Origin: Jacaranda mimosifolia | Lineage: Eukaryota > Streptophyta > Magnoliopsida > Lamiales > Bignoniaceae | Direction: 5' to 3' | DNA: 64,000 nt | Assembly (NCBI GenBank): GCA_018894105.1 | Contig: CM032127.1 | Coordinates: 3,195,001 to 3,259,000, forward strand | In this document: piece after piece, positions 13,037 through 25,215 of the stretch | Position numbering within the stretch: the stretch's first letter is position 1 | Layout of the letters: every line of letters starts with the position of its first letter | Made by a program: the position numbers and the translations under genes | Notes under the pieces: model-generated | Database searches by the model: none | What the model was told of the DNA's origin: nothing | Seen by the model: the letters and a program-made list of their open reading frames with translations, nothing else

Positions 13037-16000
13037 ATGTCGGCCATAAAGTATGAGGTAGAGAAGTTCGATGGGAAGAATGATTTCGGGCTGTGAAAGA
13101 TGAAGGTTCACGCTCTCTTGTGTCAACAAGGTTTATAAAGAGCGTTAAGGGCAGAGATTTCTTTATAGAGACGCCGACAGATGAGGAGAAAGATGAGTTT
13201 ATGGAGAAGGCTTATGGTACTCTGGTGTTGTCATTGGCAGATTATGTATTAAGAGAGGTCGCCACAGAAAGTACACCAACAGATTTGTGGAACAAGCTGG
13301 AGAGTCTCTATATGACAAAGTCCCTGACAAATTGATTGTACTTGAAACAACTATTATACACATGGAGTATTACTCAGCATATTGATTATTTCAATAAGGT
13401 GATTCTAGATCTCGAGTAGTATACATGTTAAAATTAAAGACGAAGATCAAGCGTTAATTCTCTTATGTTCTCTGCCAAAATCTTTTAAGCACTTGGTTAT
13501 GACTTTGTTGTACGGGAGAGATATGATTTTAATGGAGGATGTGAAGGCCTCATTGAATTCTAACGAATTGAGAAAACATGTCTTGGGCAGCAATGATGGT
13601 GAAAATGGGAAAGCTGGCGGCGAAGAAGAGACCTAGAGAAAGGGGAAGAAGTAGAGGCCGATCGAAGTCCTGAACCAAGCTTAGAAAGAGTGACAATGTT
13701 TTAGGTGCGGTGGAAAGAGGACTGGAAATGGAATTATCCTGAACGAGGAAAGGCGAAGGATGTAGGTGAAACTTCTGATTAGAAACGGGATGATGTCACA
13801 GGAATTGTTGATAATGAGTCTGATGGTGGGCTTGTTCTCCATGTTACTGATAGTTTACTAAGCTCTGAGTGGATTTTAGATAGTAGTTGTTCCTACCACA
13901 TGTGCCCACGAGAAGATTGGTTTACCACTTATCAAAAATACAATGGTAGAAAGTGCTTATGGGAAATGATGTTTCATGCAAGATCGTAGGAATTAGCTCG
14001 GTTTGTATCAGAATGCACGATAGCATAATATTGACCTTAACAGATGTGCGTTATGTTCCAAATCTGAAGAAAATTTTGATTTCGTTGGGTACTTGGACAA
14101 TAATAGTTGTGAGTACAGAGCTCGAGATGGAGTTCTGCAGGTTTCCAAAGGTGTACTACTTATCATGAAGGGAGACAAGAGGAATGGCCTTTATATATTG
14201 CAGGACATCACATTTTCTAGTACTACAACAGTTTCTTCATCAGTTAATGATACTATGAGATTGTGGCATACGCAGCTTGGGCATATGAGTAAGAAGGGGT
14301 GTCAGAACTGAGCAAACGGGGTTTGCTTTGTGGAGAGAAGACTAGAGAGCTGAATTTTTGCGAGCAATGTGTGCTTGGTAAGAACACTGGGTGAAATTCG
14401 GCACTGCAATTCACAAGGACCAAGGGCACCTTAGATTACATTCACTCAGATCTTTGGGCGCCTTCTCAAATTCCTTCAAAGGGATGTACTAGGTACATAC
14501 TGACATTCATTGATGATTTCTCATAGAGAGTATGGGTGTACATGTTGAAGCATAAGGATGAGGTGTTTGTCAACTTCAAGCAATGGAAAACTTTAATCGA
14601 GAAGCAGACGTGAAAGGAGATAAAACGCTTGAGGACTGATAACGGATTGGAGTTCTGCAATAAGGTATTTTAGGAATTCTGCAATAAGAAAAGAATTGTG
14701 AGGCATCGCACAGTTGTACATACACCACATCAGAATGGAGTTGCAGAATGGATGAATAGGACTATCTTGGAAAAAGCTAGATGCATGCTCTTTAATGTCG
14801 GATTGTCCAACGATTTTTGGGCAAAAGCGATTAACACTGCTTGTTATTTGGTGAATAGGTCACCATCGACGGCTTTAGACTACAAAGCACCAATGGAAGT
14901 TTGGTCCGAGTCTCCTGCTAATTACTCAAATCTAAGAGTATTTGGGTATCCAGCCTATGCTCATGTCTGAGATAGGAAGCTTAAGCCAAGAGCTAGGAAG
15001 TGCATATTCCTAGACTATGCAAATGGAGTCAAAGGTTATCGTTTATGATGTAATGATGACAAGGGCTCCAAGATGATTATCAATAGGGACGTGACATTTG
15101 ATGAGTCTACTATGATGAAGAAGGTGGAGCAGCCCGAAAGTAGTCAACAGGGTGTTGAGGAGAAGGTGGAGATTGAAACTGATATTCTACAAGTTTCAAA
15201 GGGGAAACAGAAGGTGATAGATGAAACTAATGAAAATTCATTATCACTTAATAAGCACCAGGAAAACAATTCAATACAGAACTATCATTTGGCTCATGAT
15301 AGAGAGAAGAGACAGATCAAACCACCAAAGCAGTTTGCATACTCAGATCTGGTTGCTTATGCTTTGAGTTTGGCCGAGGAGTTTGCAGGTGATGATCCAG
15401 TCACATACAACTATATAATGAGGCTATTTTCTGACCAAATTTTGATAAATGGGTAGCAGCTATGAGTGAAGAGATTGAGTCTCTACACAAGAATAGCACA
15501 TGGGAGCTGGTTAACGTACCTAAAGGGCAAAAGATTGTAGATTGCAAATCGATCTACAAGAAAAATGAAGGGATTCCCAGGGTTGAAGATGTTAAATATA
15601 AGGTACGACTAGTTGCTAAGGGTTTTACTCAGAGAGAAGGAGTTAACTTCCATGAGGTCTTCTTCCCAGTTGTAAAACACATTTCCATTCGTGTTTTACT
15701 TGCCATGGTGGCTCTGTTTGATATGGAGCTTGAGCATATGAATATGAAAACAACGTTTCTACATGGTAAGTTAGAGAAACAAATCTACATGAGCCAACCA
15801 GAGGGATTCGTTGTTTCCATAAAAGAAAATCATGCATGTCTCTTGAAGATGTCTTTATATGGCTTAAAGCAGTCTCCCATGCAGTGGTATAAAAGGTTTG
15901 ATGCTTTTATTACCAAGATAGGATATACTAGAAGCATTTACGATTGCTGCGTATATTATAAAAAATTTAGTGCTAGCATTCTCGTATATTTGTTGTTGTA

Positions 16001-16920
16001 CGTTAATGATATATGGATTGCCTTTAGAAACATATCTAAGATCAACAATTTAAAGGCTCAATTAAGTGAAGAAGTTGAGATAAAGGATTTGGTGGTGCAA
16101 ACAAGATATTGGGCATGGAGATCATCCGGGACAGACACGCAGGATTATTGTACTTGTCTCAACAACATTACATTAAAAAAGTACTTGAGCGATTTGGGAT
16201 GGATAAGTCCAAGCCAATTAGTACGCCACTTGCAGGTCATTTTAGGTTCTCATCAGATCTATCATCGAGTACTGAGGAGGAAGTGGAGCACATGTCTAAT
16301 GTGCCGTATACTATTGCAATGGGAAGCTTGATGTACACCATGGTGTGCACTAGGCCAAACATTTCACATGTAGTCAGTATTGTGAGCAGGTACATGCACA
16401 AGCCAGGAAAGACTCATTGGTAGGCTATGAAATGGATCATGAGGTATCTGAGAGGATCTGCAGATAGATGTTTGAGGTATAGTTAATTGAATTCTACTGC
16501 TAGAACTATTGGTTATGTGTTATGCAGGAGATTTGGAAAGCAGGAAGTCCATGACTTGTTATGTGTTTTGTGTTTCGAGTTGTACAATAGCTGGAAGGCG
16601 ACGTTGCAATCATCAGTTGCATTGTCCACAACATAAGTTAAGTGCATGGCTTTAGCTGAAGGCGTGAAGGAAGGTATTTGGCTAAAGGGGCTAATTGAGG
16701 ATATAGGTATAGATTCTGATATTACTTCAATATTTTGTGATAGTCAAAGTGCCATACACTTGTTAAAGAATCAAGCTTTTATAAGAGAACAAAGCACATT
16801 GACGTGAGGTATCACTTTGTTCAGGATATGATGTTTCAAGGTGTTATTTTGGTTGACAAGGTTGGGACTAAGGATAATCGGATAGACATGTTGACTAAGG
16901 TTATTCCAGAAATCAAATCG
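13037..16920 (+). pseudogene. Broken gag-pol of the Ty1/copia element
   Basis: The gag start is at ATG 13037, with the family-typical motif VEKFDGKNDFGL, but a TGA follows at 13094-13096 where related elements have Trp. In order downstream: a degraded zinc knuckle near 13690; protease with WILDSSCSYHMC near 13872 (usual DSG replaced by DSS); a pre-integrase LWHTQLGHMSKKG near 14260; integrase with TPHQNGVAEWMNRTILEKAR at about 14720; reverse transcriptase from 15462, including SLYGLKQSPMQWYKRFD and YVND where YVDD is expected; RNase H remnants near 16640-16810 (ALAEGVKEGIWLKGL, FCDSQSAIHLL). Frame changes between 13340 and 14700 and after 16080, plus many stops, prevent any complete protein. 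Confidence 0.93.
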
Positions 16921-16980
16921 AGAATTGCTTGGATTTAATTAACATTTGCAGACTCAGATGACGGGCCCCTTTTAGGGGCA

Positions 16981-17005
16981 AGAACAAAGAAAATGGATGG
17001 AGAAT
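16981..17005 (+). other. Polypurine tract of the copia element
   Basis: A purine-dominated stretch (AGAACAAAGAAAATGGATGG and following) abuts the 3' LTR, where plus-strand DNA synthesis would be primed. Confidence 0.7.
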
Positions 17006-17624
17006 TATTGATTTTGCCTTAAAATTTAGGCTAAATTGATGAGGCATGGAAGAAATGGAGCAAAATAGAGCTAAGCGATTGAAATGGACTTAGGAGCACA
17101 CCCCAGCACGCGTTAGCAGGACATCATGCGCTGAGGGTGAGAACGAGCAGCAGCATCAGCGACATGCGCCTGGGCGCAAGGATGGCACTAGCGCTACTGG
17201 AACCACGCGCCCGAGCACAAGGTTGCTTTATGCGGCAAGCAGATTTTCTCGGCACTTTTGGCACAAGACAGGAACGTGTGTGCCCCAGCATGAGGCGCAA
17301 GTCCATTGAACCTAGGACTCTACTTTTGCGGGTATATATATGTTTTCTTCTGGGACGAAGTGATATAGACCATACACAAGTGCTTCTAACTACTTTTAAG
17401 ATAGTTTTCTCAAGACGGAGTTTAGAACGAGGGCGTTAGGTATTCTCATGAGATTTGTGGGATTTAAGTTGTACTTGTTACTTGATTTGAAATCAATGAG
17501 ATCATTTTCTTTGTTTGATGAATTAGACACATCACCAAACCACGTTAAATTTGTTGTCAGTTTTCATTGAATTTCTTTATTATTATTTCATAGCTTTGTT
17601 ACTATATCTTTCCAAGTTACAACA
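17006..17624 (+). repeat. 3' LTR of the copia element
   Basis: Starts TATTGATTTTG and ends TTACAACA. With the 5' LTR it implies original termini TGTTG...CAACA. It is shorter than the 5' LTR because part of the GC-rich block is missing. The ORFs at 17124-17439 are LTR sequence, not genes. Confidence 0.9.
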
Positions 17625-17629
17625 AGAAG

Positions 17630-19585
17630 ATATATAGGTTATTAGAAAATGTGTTTTGAGAATAAAAATGAAAATATGTTCAGTAAAAATGTGCATAAAA
17701 TGATATGTTTCACTCTTCAAATAGTAAAAAATGTGTGAATAAAATTTGAGAACGAAATCAAACGAGACCAAAATTGTTTTGATGGCAATATTTGGGATCC
17801 CCAATTTTTCCACTCATTGTGCCCATGTACAGTACTATAAGTTAAAAAATAATTATTTTGGAACAATACTTAATAATATATAAAATTATAAATATATTTA
17901 AAATAATTTGATTAAATTAATAAATTAGTTAAAAAATAAATTAAAAAATAAATGAATATGTATATATATATATATATATAAAGGCGCCATCATCTTCTTC
18001 TACCCAACCCCCTATTCCATGACTTCCACCCCCCTCCTTTTCCTGCCGACCCATAGCCGGGTTGGCCATGGCTAGATTTGTCCACCTGACTGGGTGAACG
18101 CTGGCCCTAGGAGTCGAATTTGGGCGGTTGGGATGGCATTTATTTATATGTATTTATTTATATATATGTATTTATTTGTATATATAATATAGATGTGTGT
18201 GTATATATATCCATGTATATATAAATATGTATTATTTTAAAATATAATTTTGTGGAGGGTTTTTGTGGTATTTAATTTTTAGTTTTTATTTTTTAAATTT
18301 TTTTAGTGAGGGTTAAATAGACATTTCATATTCTGTGGTTTTTTCATAAATAGATCAAATATTAGAGTTTTTTTCTTCATAAATAGATAATGATTTCAGC
18401 CAAGATTTTAAGAAAAAATTAGACAAAGGATCACAAGTGTTCAAAATGTTATAGAATTTGGACTGCAAACGTTCAATCCATAAGGTTGAAACTAACAATG
18501 TGCACACAGTTATATTATGGAACAAAAAGGCAATTTTATTTCATTTGGTTTAATTAAATAAGTTTTTAATAATAAAATTTTATTATTGATAGCACATTTT
18601 TAGTACAATGAACTATTAACATATAATCAAAATTAATCATCAACCAATAGTTCAGAACTTCAGATAGCAGATTAAATATACTTATTATTTTACCAACTAA
18701 TCATTAAAATGAAAAGTTACAATTTCACATTTTAAATCAAACGACTTATATTAAGTACATTTATACATCCCTCACAAAATGCATGTATAATCAATATTAC
18801 ACCATAAACTACTCCAACAAAGTTGGAAATTATGGAAAACTGCATCCCAACAGTAATTCATATAATTTAAACCCACACGACTACAACCCAATCCAATCCG
18901 ACCAAGATAATTTTTACCAATTTTATGTTTCTGAACTTGTTAGACAAGGACGGCTTTCGTGAGACTTGAGTCACGACATAATGATATCAAGAGTTTGAAT
19001 CCCCCTCCTCCCCACAACCGGCCCCAATGAAAAGTTTCCATTCATCTGAAAATAATAAATTCTTGTTTGGGATAACGAACCAAAAGCTACGGAACCTAGG
19101 ATTTGAAACCACCTTCATAGCTTCTTGACATGCAAGGATTATTTGCCGAAAGATCATTTTCACTACCGGAGAGTTTGGCCAATCGCAGGTCTAAACTACT
19201 AATATTTTTGGTATCAATACAAATTGAAGAATTAGAATATGAATACTCCTAGACCAATGAACATATTAGTGAAAAGTCAATTTTGTGCAAGTTAGACAAA
19301 GTCCCAATAGACAATGGACAATAGAAACCCTGATGCCACAAGTGGAAATTACAGCCAATTCTGAGTAAAACTGTTCCACTGTGTAAGAGTTATGGGACTG
19401 AACCACAACAGTAGCAGAAAACAACATAGCAGTTAGTTCCCAACTCTTTTGAGGTTCCATGAGAAAATTACAGAGCAGCCAAAATCAAGACAGACAACTA
19501 TTATAATAACACAAAATACTTCTGTCCGGACCTGGCAAATGTCTGGTTCAAAAGACGAGGGTATTTGGGACATGCGAGAGCCTGA
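17630..19585. other. LEUNIG downstream region and 3'UTR (copy B)
   Basis: Matches copy A 1296-3141. Position 19240-19585 is the LEUNIG 3'UTR, still similar to copy A at 2800-3141; the minus-strand ORFs at 19266-19460 and 19501-19686 are UTR or other-frame shadows. Position 17960-17980 is a TA repeat. Position 17985-18130 is a short GC-richer patch that has diverged more between copies than its flanks. No other gene seen. Confidence 0.7.
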
Positions 19586-22500
19586 TCATTTCCATAGTTT
19601 AACAATTTTGTCATGACTAGCAGAAGCAACATAGCCAGCCACCGTCGATACAGCCAATGATGCAATAAGTCCTTCGTGTGCGGCAAGGGTCATAGTCTTG
19701 TTTTCTGACATGTTCCAAAGCTCAAGTGACTGCAAATAAAACCCTCATTTCAATTACAATTTTGAAACCTTGCAAGTTTTGTTAGTTTACTTGACGACAC
19801 ATGTGATTTGAGTAACTTTGAAAAGTTTGAAGAGGAGATAACTTGCCTGGTAACAACCGATAACGAGCAATGATGAATATGTAGGGTGGAAAACGCAAGA
19901 ATGGAACTTGTTGCCATTGCAGCTAAGCTCATGCAAGCAATCCCCTTCACTTCCTGATCTCATTGTCCATACTCTCACCGAGTCCTCACTGACAGATGCC
20001 AGAAGCTCTCCTGAAGGGTCCCAGCAAACAGAATGAATAGGTTTTGTATGACCCTATAGAAACCAACAACATCGCATTAAGACAAGAATGAATGTAGAAT
20101 AGGTGTCCATTAGCAATACACAGACCAGCAGAAGAACGAACCAATTCTAAAGAAACTAGAGAAGGTTCGTACAAAACACACAATTCATGGAAGACCTGTT
20201 AGGTATCAATAACAAAAATACAGAGAGAGAAACCACAAACACTTCAAGAAGCTGGAAAAAGGTGGACCTTTAATGAATGTCGACAAGCCTGTGTCTCTGA
20301 ATCCAGTATTGACACTACATTTTCAGCAGCTGCTGCAAGATATCTTCCAAGACGGGGCTGGAATCTCACTTGGGCAGTGCCACCCTAATCCAACCAGAGA
20401 TGGAAACTCGAGAAACTTAGTTTCCTTCCAATGCCTCCACAACAATGTAAAATACATGCACATGCACATGCACACATATGTGTATATATATATATATGTA
20501 CACGTGTATGAGTTATGTACATATATATGAACATAAGTAGGTGATGGGCGGAGAGTGCGACGGTGGAAAGAAAGAAAATAGATATGGAATGAGAATGAGT
20601 TAGGAAATCACAGTTTTATTTGTTTGTTTGATTTTCTACCTTGAAGACTCTTGCACAGCTTCCATTATTGATACTCCAGTATCTTATCTCACCATCACCA
20701 TCACAGGAGCAGATTAGATCTTCTTTGTTGGGATGGAAGTCCAATGACATTACACCAGCAGAATGTCCCGTAAAGGTTCGAAGTGAATAGCCAGACTGCA
20801 AAAAAATCAATAGTAAGGATAACTGGGCATCCTGCAAATATATGAGCATATATCCTAGGAGTCCAAGAAATGGACAAGTTCCCTTTAAAGTATTTTCAAA
20901 GTAAAGCCAGAATCACTTAAGAAAGAAAGGATAATCTGATTTAATATTTTAAAAGAAGAAATTTTAGAATGGAAAGGGAAGCCTTCAAAAGAGAAAAGGA
21001 GTATGCCATCATATAAAAAGTGTTAATTAACTAACATTGTCCGCATCCCAGACTCTGACAGTTTTGTCAAAAGATGATGTGGCAAGGCGAGCCATACTAG
21101 GACTGAAACGAACATCAGTAATAAGTGATGAATGTTCCTCAAGTGTAGTTTTTGGCTTCAAACTGTCCGTGTACCACAATACAGCCTGCATCATTTTAAT
21201 ATAATCCCATTATTTCTATCAGATAGCAAATCAACAGCAGCAACATTAGCAACATTAAGCAAATTGAGCCACATAAATTAGAGGCTATTCAATATTTGTC
21301 CTCTTAATTGTGAATAGTCTTCCTCAATTTTGACACACCTTTTTGTCATGACCACCACTGGCAAGCAGCTTCCCATCCGATGAGAAGTGGCAACATACAA
21401 CTTTATTGGAACTAGCCCGAACATGATTCACTTCCGTAAATGCAAACCCTGAATACCATAAATTTCCCAGTCAGAACATACTGACATTGATAACTGGAAT
21501 TCAAAGTTCTTTGAAGCCTCATTGGCCAAAAAGATATTCTTCAAAGAGTTCATAAACTCAGCATGAAAGCATCAGCAACAGACATCTCCATACTAATTTG
21601 TAAACTAAAATAGCCAAGTCAAAATAATCTTGGCGTAGATATAATTGCTATTCAGATGAACATCCACAAATTTGCACATCAGAATAGGATGAATAATCTC
21701 CACACTACTTAAAAGCCCAAATTGCAGAAGCTCTAAATATAGGCTCGAGCAAATTGAAAATATAAGTCCTTTTACTTACCTTTGCTGGTATCCATACAAC
21801 GACCAACTGCATCTCGCGGATCCGTATCATCATGTGACAAAAAAGATTCCACATTGTCTTCAACATCATCCACAAAACGATCCATATCAGCTTGCACAAG
21901 ATCTTTATCATCCCACTGTCAAAGTAGATGTGAATGAGACGCTTATGGATTGAACAAAAACTCGATTCACAAAAAGCTAAAACACGACAAGAATTTTTAC
22001 CAATTGGTTTGATGGTGATGTAAGGGTACCAGTGTTATCAGCTGTGAACAGCATCAGAGGCTTTGAAGAACTGCCGCTGTGCGGCAAAGCAGGCATTGAC
22101 ATCACATCTCCAGGTGTATGAGTCGAGGGTGTTGATGGAGCTGAACTTGGAGATGGGCCAGCTGTGTTTGTAGTTCCTGAGCTATTGGCAGGGCCGGAAG
22201 ATGATACAGGCTGCTTTCTCTTTCTTCCAGTCTGGTTTTTTGATGCCTTGAATTGCATCAAAGACCATGTTAGGAATCTACTCCACTTTTAAGTTTCTGA
22301 TCTATGACTTCAACAACATATTACATGCAATACATATGCAAGGATATCAATGTACAAGGAACTGGGAATATGCACTATTTAATCACAGTAGTTTAGAAAT
22401 ATTCAAGGATAGTACAAACCAAGTAAGAGATTAAAAAAGAATCCTCTAATAAGATGGAAAAGGATAGACCTGATCATTTCCCCTAAAGGAATTCGACATG

Positions 22501-25066
22501 CTACCATCGCCAGTGACACTGCCAGTACCCATAACTTTATCTTGCTGGAGATTGTGATTTGAACTCTGAGGCTGTTGACCAGAGAGAGCATGCTGTTGAA
22601 GCTGCTGCTGCTGCTGCTGCTGCTGCTGTGTTTGATTATTATTCTGCTGCTGATGCTGTTGCATTTGTGCAATTTTCAACTACACAACAAATGGAACACA
22701 AAGATATCATGGATGATCAAAGAACTACACAATCAACAAACAACCTGGTGTGAACTTAAATTGCAAAACACACGACATTGCTCATGGAAGAAAAAGCACC
22801 TTCATTAACATCTCCTGATCTGGGCGAGGCAGAACTGGGCAACCAGCTTGCAAAGGGGATCCAATATTGGGAACTACATCACCAACTGAATTAGAGAGGC
22901 CATCTTTACCCATAGACAAACTTCGGTTGTTGAGAAGCAATCTCAACCTTCTGCTCTCTACATCACTGGCAGATGGGGAAGTCATGCTCTGCTGTGCAAG
23001 CATAAGCTGCTGCTGGTGCTGAGGTGTTAGCATCTGTATTTGATGAAAGGGCTGAGGACCCTGCATAAATGACTTTGGCTGCTGGAGAAGCCCAGAACGA
23101 AGCTGATCGAGACCCTATGAAGTGAGGCACAAAACATAAAATTAAGGAACTGACATTTTCTTGGGCAACAAAACCAAGAAGAAAATATAACTAGAGTACT
23201 AGAAGCCTAAAAAGACAAGCCTACATTGACTCTGAACTTTAAGATGCAATTCATTGTTTAAAAACATGGAATCATTTAAACATGCAAGCATGTAACAGTT
23301 GTCCCTTCACTATTTTATAGGCATTCAATGTTGTCTATAATTCATAAGTGCCTAAAAGTAAATATATGAGAGACGATGAATAGCAAACAGCTTGCCTCAG
23401 TTTAATATTGGAACAAGCAACATCATCCAATTCCAGAACAAACTATCAAGCCAGAATATCATTATCTGTTGACATTATAATTAAACAACTGAAAAATGAA
23501 TCCTTTTCAGGTTCTTCAAGATATGAAACCCCTGCAAAGACTCCCAAACCCTTCATAGTCACATCTCTATATTACAAATTTGCCAGGAAAAAGCTTCCAT
23601 GGCTATTTAAGATCACGTATATGCATTTCTGAGTGCTGACCATATTTGAATGCCATGATGCAATATCAACTCACAAATTATAATTCCACAAAAACAGTAC
23701 TGTTATCAGATAGCATCCACAAACCATGAAGGCGTAAAGACATGTAAAACCCATTATATACTTACTGTTAGAGGCCATCCTTTCAATGTCAAATTGTTAC
23801 CACCTTGATTTGAACCTATAACATACAGAATGACATTAACTGCAACATATAGAGGGAATATCAACCAATAACACAAATGGCACTACAGTGTTCAACCCTC
23901 TTCGTGTAATCAGATTACACCCTTTCAGCTTTGTCCTGAATAAGATCTACTCAACAACAATCACCTAATTTTGTTCATCACAAGAAGAGTGCATCTATGT
24001 GTTTAACGACAAAGATTACTTGAAGCCAAAGGATGCGTGGAGGCGTACCAGGGATTCCAATCAGCGATCCTTCAGGGCCCGCAGCTCTTGGATTCAGGAT
24101 AGGATTCATTTCGGTTTTGATGTCCTGTTTGCGCAAGTATATGAACAATACATATGCAAGCCCAAACAAAACTAGCAAAAATTTATCTGAACAGAGAAAC
24201 GAAGAAAGAAAATACTGACGGGTGTAGATCCTGGAAATTGCTGGCTTCGTGCTTGAACTTGGGGAGACATTCCACCAGCAGTACCATGCAACACTTGCCT
24301 GAGAAATGATTTTGATTGTTGTGAAAATCATGGATAAAAGATCAACACCTTTGACCAAATTAACAGTAACAAAAATCATAAAACCTAAAAAGAACAAGAA
24401 CTCTTATGTTTCACACATCCATCTTTTCTTCTTCTCAATTCAGAGGATAGGGTTTATACTAGTGTGATATAAAATTACAAAAACTAGGGAGCATCAACCA
24501 GGAAGGATATCAAACAATTTCAATACTTTGAATCAAGGCCAAACATATAAAACATCCCAGAATGGGCAAGAATCTGCATACATATTAGGCAGACAGAGGG
24601 AGAGAGGAAGAGCACCCATAACCATACTTCCACAACAGACAAGACAAAGATCACATTGAGCATACCCAGATGGCTGGCCAGCTGCTGCAGCTGATTTCAA
24701 AATTGATGCGTGATTTGGATCCAACATCTGGCTGACATTATCACCAAATCTTTGCTGAAAGCAAATATTGTATTGTTAGGAGCCAAATCAAAAGTTGCAT
24801 TTTCTTATACGCTGTTACATGTAACTTGTACCTTCAAAGCTGCATCATCCAAAGAATCCCTCTGAACAGGGAGCTTTAATTTTTCTTCATACATCTTTGT
24901 TGCCAATGCATTTGCAGTACCAGGATTTTGTCTCATAAGAGGATCATTTCCAACAATCCCATTAGCTGAACCATTCAGGAGGTGGCCACCCTCACGCCGA
25001 TGCTGTTGCTGATGCGGCTGTTGTTGCTGCTGTTGTTGCTGTTGCTGCTGTTGCTGTTGTTGTTGC

Positions 25067-25104
<38 letters not shown>

Positions 25105-25184
25105 ATGAGCCTGCCTCTGCAATAAAAGCTGCTGCATCTGCAGTTGCTGCTGCTGCTGTTGCTGTGGGTGTTGTGACTGTGGGG

Positions 25185-25215
<31 letters not shown>

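Larger units (their letters stand above)
12345..17624 (+). mobile_element. Degenerate Ty1/copia LTR retrotransposon
   Basis: A 5280-bp element between perfect 5-bp target duplications AGAAG (12340-12344 and 17625-17629); copy A has the empty site near 1291-1295. Two diverged LTRs (about 663 and 619 bp), a tRNA-Met-type PBS at 13011-13024 and a purine-rich tract before the 3' LTR define it. The order gag, protease, integrase, reverse transcriptase, RNase H is that of Ty1/copia. Many stops and frameshifts make it non-autonomous. The LTRs differ clearly, including an indel in their GC-rich middle, so the insertion is not recent. Confidence 0.95.
8235..21990. repeat. Copy B of the segmental duplication, carrying the intact LEUNIG 3' half and two retroelements
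   Basis: Position 8235 matches position 1 and collinearity continues to about 21990. Copy B is interrupted by the solo LTR at 8819-11605 and the copia element at 12345-17624. It also has a 68-bp unique segment at about 12069-12136, absent from the matching place near 1090. Beyond 21990 only copy B continues into the 5' half of LEUNIG. Confidence 0.9.

Noticed and set aside
22559..22808. Plus-strand Ala- and Leu-rich ORFs
   Set aside because: Antisense frames of the CAG tract in LEUNIG exon 10.
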